Source: Elusimicrobiota bacterium | GTDB taxonomy: Bacteria > Elusimicrobiota > Elusimicrobia > Elusimicrobiales > Elusimicrobiaceae | Assembly (NCBI GenBank): GCA_023398295.1 | Contig: JAEWSL010000001.1 | Span: forward strand, 1 to 10,485 | Length of the DNA: 10,485 bases | Direction of reading: 5' to 3' | Shown: positions 6,439-10,485 of the stretch, one piece after another | Layout: each line of letters opens with the position of its first letter | Position numbering within the stretch: the first letter of the stretch is position 1 | Made by a program: the position numbers and the translations under genes | The notes under the pieces: model-generated | Told to the model about the DNA's origin: nothing | What the model saw: the letters and a program-made list of their open reading frames with translations, nothing else | Database searches by the model: none

Positions 6439-6445
6439 TTTTTTT
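6439..6445 (+). terminator. T-run directly after tRNA-Glu, possible weak terminator
   Basis: Seven T follow the discriminator base. No separate hairpin precedes them; the nearest is the T-arm stem-loop of the tRNA (6414-6430), eight bases away, plus the acceptor pairing. Termination could be partial, letting some transcripts run on into ychF. This is an inference from composition only. Confidence 0.35.
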
Positions 6446-6473
6446 ACCGCAAAAACCCCTTAAAGAAAAATGA

Positions 6474-6484
6474 TAAAATTTAAT
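6474..6484 (+). promoter_or_regulatory. Candidate -10 element(s) for ychF
   Basis: TAAAAT at 6474-6479, preceded by TGA, and the neighbouring TTTAAT at 6479-6484 each match five of six -10 bases. No good -35 hexamer lies at the right distance, so either could be a chance match in AT-rich spacer. The rest of 6439-6528 shows nothing else recognisable apart from the ychF ribosome binding site. Confidence 0.25.
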
Positions 6485-6515
6485 AAATCAAAAGTTTCTT
6501 TTCATCATAACTTAC

Positions 6516-6519
6516 GGAG
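6516..6519 (+). promoter_or_regulatory. Ribosome binding site of ychF
   Basis: GGAG lies nine bases before the ATG and supports the chosen ychF start, whose first residues MDIGIVGLPNVGKST match the family N-terminus exactly. Confidence 0.75.
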
Positions 6520-6528
6520 CGTCTTTTT

Positions 6529-7602
6529 ATGGATATAGGTATCGTCGGGCTGCCAAACGTAGGCAAATCCACTTTATTTAACGCGCTTACAAACGCGGGG
6601 GCGCAGGCCTCAAATTACCCTTTTACCACAATTGAGCCAAACGTCGGCGTGGTCCCCATTCCCGATAAACGGCTGGAGGATTTATTTACCTTATTTAACC
6701 CGCCCAAAAAGACCGCCGCTTTCATACGCTTTGTTGATATAGCAGGCATAGTAAAAGGCGCAAGCAAAGGCGAAGGTTTGGGAAATAAATTCCTTGCCAA
6801 TATACGCGAGGTGGACGCAATTATACACGTGGTGCGCCTCTTTGAAGACGAAAATATCACCCACGTAAGCGGCAGCGTGGACCCGCTGCGCGACATTGAA
6901 ATTATTGAAACCGAACTTATGCTTGCCGATTTGGAAAGCGTTGAAAAAATGCTGCCCAAACAGGAAAGCAACGCAAAAAGCGGCAATAAAGAGGCCGTGG
7001 CTAAGCTGGAAACGCTGCGCCGTCTGCAGGAATGCCTGGCCCAGGGCAGGGCCGCAAGCAGTTTGGGCCTCAGCGAAGAAGAGAAAAAAGATTTGCAGCT
7101 TTTAACCTTAAAGCCTATGCTTTACGTGGGCAATAACTCCGAAAAACCAAATAAGGAAAACGCGCAGAAACTTAAAGAACACGCGCAAAAAGCAAACGCG
7201 GGTTTTGTTGAGCTCTGCGTTAAATTTGAAGCCGAAATCGCCGAGCTTAACGAGGACGAAAAAAAGCTCTTTTTAGCCGAAGCCGGCAGCCAATACACCG
7301 GCCTTGAAAAAATTGTCCGCGCGGGCATGGACCTGCTTAAGATGTGCACGTTTTTTACGGCCGGCTCCGATATTGAAGTAAGAAGCTGGCTTATACCCGC
7401 AGGCTGCCCCGCGCCGCAGGCCGCAGGCAAAATCCACAGCGATATAGAACGCGGATTTATCTGCGCGGAAGTCTACGACATTGAAGATATCCTTGAACAT
7501 AAAAGCGAAAAGGCCCTAAAAGAAAAAGGCCTCATAAGACAGGAAGGACGCGACTATATCATAAAAGACGGCGACGTTTGCGTATTTAGGTTTAACGTCT
7601 GA
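6529..7602 (+). CDS. ychF: Ribosome-binding ATPase YchF (OLA1/Obg-type P-loop NTPase)
   Basis: Cytoplasmic P-loop NTPase of the TRAFAC class that binds ribosomes and, unlike most relatives, prefers ATP; linked in other bacteria to stress response and translation. The 357 residues are close to the usual length of about 363. Seen: P-loop GLPNVGKST at 7-15 with K13, YPFTTIEPNVG at 30-40, DIAGIVKGASKGEGLGN at 70-86, and NNSE at 202-205. The last has the N-x-x-E form instead of NKxD, which explains loss of guanine specificity. A coiled-coil-like insert lies around 125-190. The C-terminal TGS domain runs from about 274 to the end, including AAGKIHSDIERGFICAEV near 298-315. First protein gene of the plus-strand cluster; its TGA shares one base with the next ATG. 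Confidence 0.99.
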   Translation: MDIGIVGLPNVGKSTLFNALTNAGAQASNYPFTTIEPNVGVVPIPDKRLEDLFTLFNPPKKTAAFIRFVDIAGIVKGASKGEGLGNKFLANIREVDAIIHVVRLFEDENITHVSGSVDPLRDIEIIETELMLADLESVEKMLPKQESNAKSGNKEAVAKLETLRRLQECLAQGRAASSLGLSEEEKKDLQLLTLKPMLYVGNNSEKPNKENAQKLKEHAQKANAGFVELCVKFEAEIAELNEDEKKLFLAEAGSQYTGLEKIVRAGMDLLKMCTFFTAGSDIEVRSWLIPAGCPAPQAAGKIHSDIERGFICAEVYDIEDILEHKSEKALKEKGLIRQEGRDYIIKDGDVCVFRFNV

Positions 7603-8816
7603 TGGAAAAAGAACTTTGCAAATACTTTGGCGTCTGCGGCGGCTGCGCTTACCAGGGCGCAGACACTTTTGCGCAGGCAAAACGTAAAGCCGAAGCGGCG
7701 GCAAAACTTTTGCAGCCTTTCTACGACGCGCCGATACCGCTAACCCAAGCGCCGCAGATAAAATATTTCAGAAATAAAATAGAATTAAGCTTTTGCCGCC
7801 AGACGCTTTGGACGCAGCCTTTTGGCAAGAAAAAAATCCTCCGCGATAAAACAAAACCCTTAGAGTTTGAAAGCGTTTTGGGCTTTCGCTTAAAAGGCCG
7901 CTGGGACCGCTGCATAAACCTTGAGGAGTGCAGGTTGTTTGACGAAAAACTGCCCGCTTTTTGCGCCGCAACGCGCCAATGGGCCGCCCAAAACGGCCTT
8001 GCCTATTACGACGCAAGAAAACATACGGGCGCGCTTAGAAACATCATTTTACGCAAAAGCCAAAACACAAGCCAAGGCCTGATAGTCCTTGTAAGCGCAG
8101 AGCCGCCGAGCGCGCAAAACGCGCAAAGTTTTGTTGAAGCGGCGCAGCAAATTTACCCCGATTTTAGCGTTTTTTGCGCAGTAAACGACGGCGCAAGCGA
8201 CGGCGCGCCTCTTAAAAGCCTTAAGCTTCTTAAAGGCAAAGAGTTTATGGAAGAAACGCTTTTTATTGAAGGCAGAAAAATAATTTTTGAGCTTGCTCCG
8301 CAATCTTTCTTCCAGACAAACACCGCCGCGGCAAACCTTATGTATGAAGCCGTGCGCGCGGCCGTAAAAAAACTGGCGCCGCAGACTATGTACGATTTAT
8401 ACGGCGGGGCGGGCGCTTTTAGCCTTGTTTGCGCGGACCTCCTTAAAAAAAGCCTCTGCGTTGAAAGCGTGCAAAGCGCCGTCTTAAACGGTATGCAAAA
8501 CGCCTTAAGAAATAATGCCGCCAATATACAGTTTTTTTGCGAAACGACGGAAGATTTTTTGGCCAAAAATAAATTAAGCGCGCATAAAACTTTAGTCCTC
8601 TTGGACCCGCCCAGAAGCGGCGTTGCGCCCAAAGCCTTGGAAGCTTTGCTTAAAAGCGGCGCGCCAAATATTTTTTACGTCTCGTGCAATCCCGTAACTT
8701 TGGCGCAGAATATGCAGATTTTGGCGCAAAAATATAAAATTACATCCGCGCAATGTTTTGATTTTTTCCCTTACGCGCAGCATATTGAAACTTTTACGCA
8801 AATGGAACTTAAATGA
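7602..8816 (+). CDS. TrmA/RlmC/RlmD-family RNA m5U methyltransferase with probable [4Fe-4S] cluster
   Basis: Uses S-adenosylmethionine to methylate C5 of a uridine in rRNA or tRNA. Seen in 404 residues: iron-sulfur ligands C6, C12 and C15 in C-x5-C-x2-C, with the fourth probably C110. Then come FRNKIELSF at 56-64, FFQTNTAAANLMYE at 236-249, and the SAM-binding motif DLYGGAGAFSL at 265-275 (the usual DLYCG cysteine is glycine). LDPPRSGV is at 334-341, and nucleophile C362 lies in YVSCNP. The base E395 lies in AQHIETF. There is no N-terminal TRAM domain; the protein opens at the cluster, as in the shorter RlmC type rather than E. coli RlmD. The target uridine (23S U747 or U1939, or tRNA U54) cannot be decided, so no symbol is given. 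The stop overlaps the helicase start, indicating cotranscription. Confidence 0.95.
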   Translation: MEKELCKYFGVCGGCAYQGADTFAQAKRKAEAAAKLLQPFYDAPIPLTQAPQIKYFRNKIELSFCRQTLWTQPFGKKKILRDKTKPLEFESVLGFRLKGRWDRCINLEECRLFDEKLPAFCAATRQWAAQNGLAYYDARKHTGALRNIILRKSQNTSQGLIVLVSAEPPSAQNAQSFVEAAQQIYPDFSVFCAVNDGASDGAPLKSLKLLKGKEFMEETLFIEGRKIIFELAPQSFFQTNTAAANLMYEAVRAAVKKLAPQTMYDLYGGAGAFSLVCADLLKKSLCVESVQSAVLNGMQNALRNNAANIQFFCETTEDFLAKNKLSAHKTLVLLDPPRSGVAPKALEALLKSGAPNIFYVSCNPVTLAQNMQILAQKYKITSAQCFDFFPYAQHIETFTQMELK

Positions 8817-10485
8817 CGACAGATACCCTTTCAACCTTAAACCCTAAACAAAGAGAAGCCGTTGAATATAACGGCGGGCCCTGCCTTATAGTAGCCGGCG
8901 CGGGCACGGGCAAGACAAGGACTTTAACGTGCAAGATAGCATATCTTATAGAGCAGGGGATTTCCCCCTCGCGCATACTTGCGGTAACGTTTACAAATAA
9001 GGCCTCAAAAGAAATGCGCGAGCGCGTGGACGCGCTTGTAAAAGGACAGGCGGCTTATGTTTGGATACACACTTTCCACAGTTTTGCCGTACGCTTGCTG
9101 CGCCAAAACGCCGAGGCTGCAAAACTTGATAAAAATTTTGTAATTTACGACGAGAATGAACAGAAGAAAATAATAAATCTCATCCTTGAGGAAGCAGGCT
9201 TAAAAGAAGCAAAAAAAGAGGCTAACTATTTTTTAACCGTAATTTCGCGCGCAAAAGACGATATGCTGGGCCCAAAAGAATTTATGGAACGCGCGCTTTC
9301 TCTTGGCGTGTCAAAGCAGGTGCAGGCGGCCGAAATTTACGTTAAATACCAGCGCAAGCTTGAGGCGGCCGGCGCGCTTGACTTTGGCGATTTGCTGATG
9401 AAAGCCGTGCGACTGCTGTTAAATAACGAGGAAATCCGCTCCTACTACCAGCAATATTTCCAATATATTTTGGTGGACGAATATCAGGACACAAACCGCA
9501 CGCAGTATATCCTTATAAAAACCCTTGCGGCCGCGCACAGGAATTTATGCGTCGTCGGCGATCCGGACCAGTCTATTTACTCCTGGCGCGGCGCGGACAT
9601 AAGAAATATTCTGGACTTTGAAAAAGATTTTAAGGACGCAAAAATTATCACGCTTGAGCAAAATTACCGCTCCACCCAGATAATTTTGGATGCTTCAAAC
9701 AAACTTATAAGAAAAAATAAAAACCGTAAAGAAAAAACGCTTTACAGTTCACGCGCGGGCGGAGATCCCGTTTCCGTAAACGAACTTACCACCGAGAGTG
9801 AAGAAGCCAACTGGACCGCCTGCCAAATACAAAACCTTGTGGAAGACGAGGGCCTAAACTTAGACGAAGCGGCCGTGTTCTACCGCACAAACGCCCAATC
9901 AAGAAGTTTTGAGGAAACTTTCAGGCGCGTGGGCCTGCCTTACCGCCTTATCGGCGCGGTGCGCTTCTATGACAGAAAGGAAATTAAAGACGCCCTTGCC
10001 TACGCCCGCCTGCTGATAAATCCAAGCGACACCGTAAGTTTTTTGCGCGTCCTAAATACGCCAAGAAGAGGTTTGGGCGAAAAGGCGCAGGACGCCCTCA
10101 CGGCTTACGCCGCAAAAAATAATTTAACGCTGTACTCGGCCTTAAAAGAAAAAGATTTTCTGGCCTCCCTTACACCCGCCGCGCTGCGCGGCGCGCAGGC
10201 TTTTATCAATATTATAGAAGGCCTGAGTCTTACTATGCCGGCCGAAGCGCCTTATGAGATACTAAACCGCCTTCTTGACCTATCCGGCTACAAGCAAAGC
10301 ATTGAAAACGAAATTGAAAAAGATCCCGAGGCCGCCTCAAGAATAGGCAACTTAAACGAACTTATAAACGCCGTAAAAGAGTACGAAGACCGCTGCCTTA
10401 AAGAAGAAAAAGAGCCTTCTTTGGCGGGTTATCTGCAGGAGGTATCTTTAATCAGCGGGGACGAAAACAGCGAAACGTACGAGCA
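8813..10485 (+). CDS. UvrD/PcrA/Rep-family superfamily 1A DNA helicase, 3' end missing
   Basis: ATP-driven 3'-5' DNA helicase acting in nucleotide excision and mismatch repair and in clearing replication blocks. I translated 557 codons with no stop; family members run to about 650-750. Seen: Q motif LNPKQREAV with Q13; Walker A AGAGTGKT with K34; motif Ia AVTFTNKASKEM; Ib HTFHSFAVRLLR; motif II VDEYQDT with D222 and E223; motif III VVGDPDQSIYSWRGADI at 247-263; motif IV LEQNYRS. Then follow domain 2A and 2B blocks such as YRTNAQSRSFEE, PYRLIGAVRFYDRKEIKDALAY and LNTPRRGLGEKA. The window ends in an acidic linker just where motif V (usually TxHxAKGLE) is expected. The ATG overlaps the methyltransferase TGA. 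pcrA and uvrD are both possible names; rep is less likely. Confidence 0.96.
   Translation, partial: MTTDTLSTLNPKQREAVEYNGGPCLIVAGAGTGKTRTLTCKIAYLIEQGISPSRILAVTFTNKASKEMRERVDALVKGQAAYVWIHTFHSFAVRLLRQNAEAAKLDKNFVIYDENEQKKIINLILEEAGLKEAKKEANYFLTVISRAKDDMLGPKEFMERALSLGVSKQVQAAEIYVKYQRKLEAAGALDFGDLLMKAVRLLLNNEEIRSYYQQYFQYILVDEYQDTNRTQYILIKTLAAAHRNLCVVGDPDQSIYSWRGADIRNILDFEKDFKDAKIITLEQNYRSTQIILDASNKLIRKNKNRKEKTLYSSRAGGDPVSVNELTTESEEANWTACQIQNLVEDEGLNLDEAAVFYRTNAQSRSFEETFRRVGLPYRLIGAVRFYDRKEIKDALAYARLLINPSDTVSFLRVLNTPRRGLGEKAQDALTAYAAKNNLTLYSALKEKDFLASLTPAALRGAQAFINIIEGLSLTMPAEAPYEILNRLLDLSGYKQSIENEIEKDPEAASRIGNLNELINAVKEYEDRCLKEEKEPSLAGYLQEVSLISGDENSETYE

Noticed and set aside
8153..8632. Minus-strand frame of 159 codons
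   Set aside because: It is antisense to the SAM-binding core of the methyltransferase, whose motifs are intact in the other frame.
1..10485. Mobile element, CRISPR array, defence or novel multi-gene system
   Set aside because: No transposase, integrase, phage gene, spaced repeats or unknown gene cluster is visible; nearly all DNA is assigned to known housekeeping families.

Overview
The window is ordinary bacterial chromosome with two gene clusters that diverge from one control region near position 6.3 kb. Everything recognisable is core housekeeping: tRNA queuosine modification, Holliday-junction processing, cell-wall remodelling, translation factors, rRNA/tRNA methylation and a DNA-repair helicase. 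I see no mobile element, CRISPR array, phage gene, toxin or defence module, and no convincing undescribed system. The DNA is compact, of moderate G+C, and rich in GCG/CGC words and AAA runs. The order yebC-ruvC-ruvA-ruvB-(spoIID)-queA-tgt is a known bacterial arrangement. The organism cannot be named from the sequence; a gut-type member of a less sampled phylum such as Elusimicrobiota is only my low-confidence guess.

Minus-strand cluster (6237 down to 1, leaving the window): yebC, ruvC, ruvA, ruvB, a SpoIID/LytB-family secreted protein, queA, and tgt cut at its C-terminus. The genes are packed with 4-base ATGA overlaps (ruvA/ruvB, queA/tgt), a 14-base overlap (yebC/ruvC) and gaps of 1 to 9 bases, so they are probably one transcript. 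A plausible sigma70-type promoter and a strong Shine-Dalgarno site precede yebC. RuvA, RuvB and RuvC form the Holliday-junction migration and resolution machine. Tgt and QueA are successive steps of queuosine synthesis: Tgt puts preQ1 in the tRNA wobble position and QueA makes epoxyqueuosine.

Control region (6238-6528): divergent promoter candidates, two small hairpins, a complete tRNA-Glu(CUC) gene on the plus strand, a T-run after the tRNA, and the ribosome binding site of ychF.

Plus-strand cluster (6529 to the end): ychF (ribosome-associated ATPase), a TrmA/RlmC/RlmD-family m5U RNA methyltransferase with cysteines for an iron-sulfur cluster, and the first 557 codons of a UvrD/PcrA/Rep helicase cut before its last motifs. 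These also overlap stop-to-start (TGATG, ATGA), indicating one operon.

The points most worth a second look are unusual residues: a RuvA with altered helix-hairpin-helix loops and acidic pin, and a Tgt whose base-pocket cysteine position is leucine. Others are a TTG start for ruvC and strong enrichment of the palindrome GGCGCGCC.
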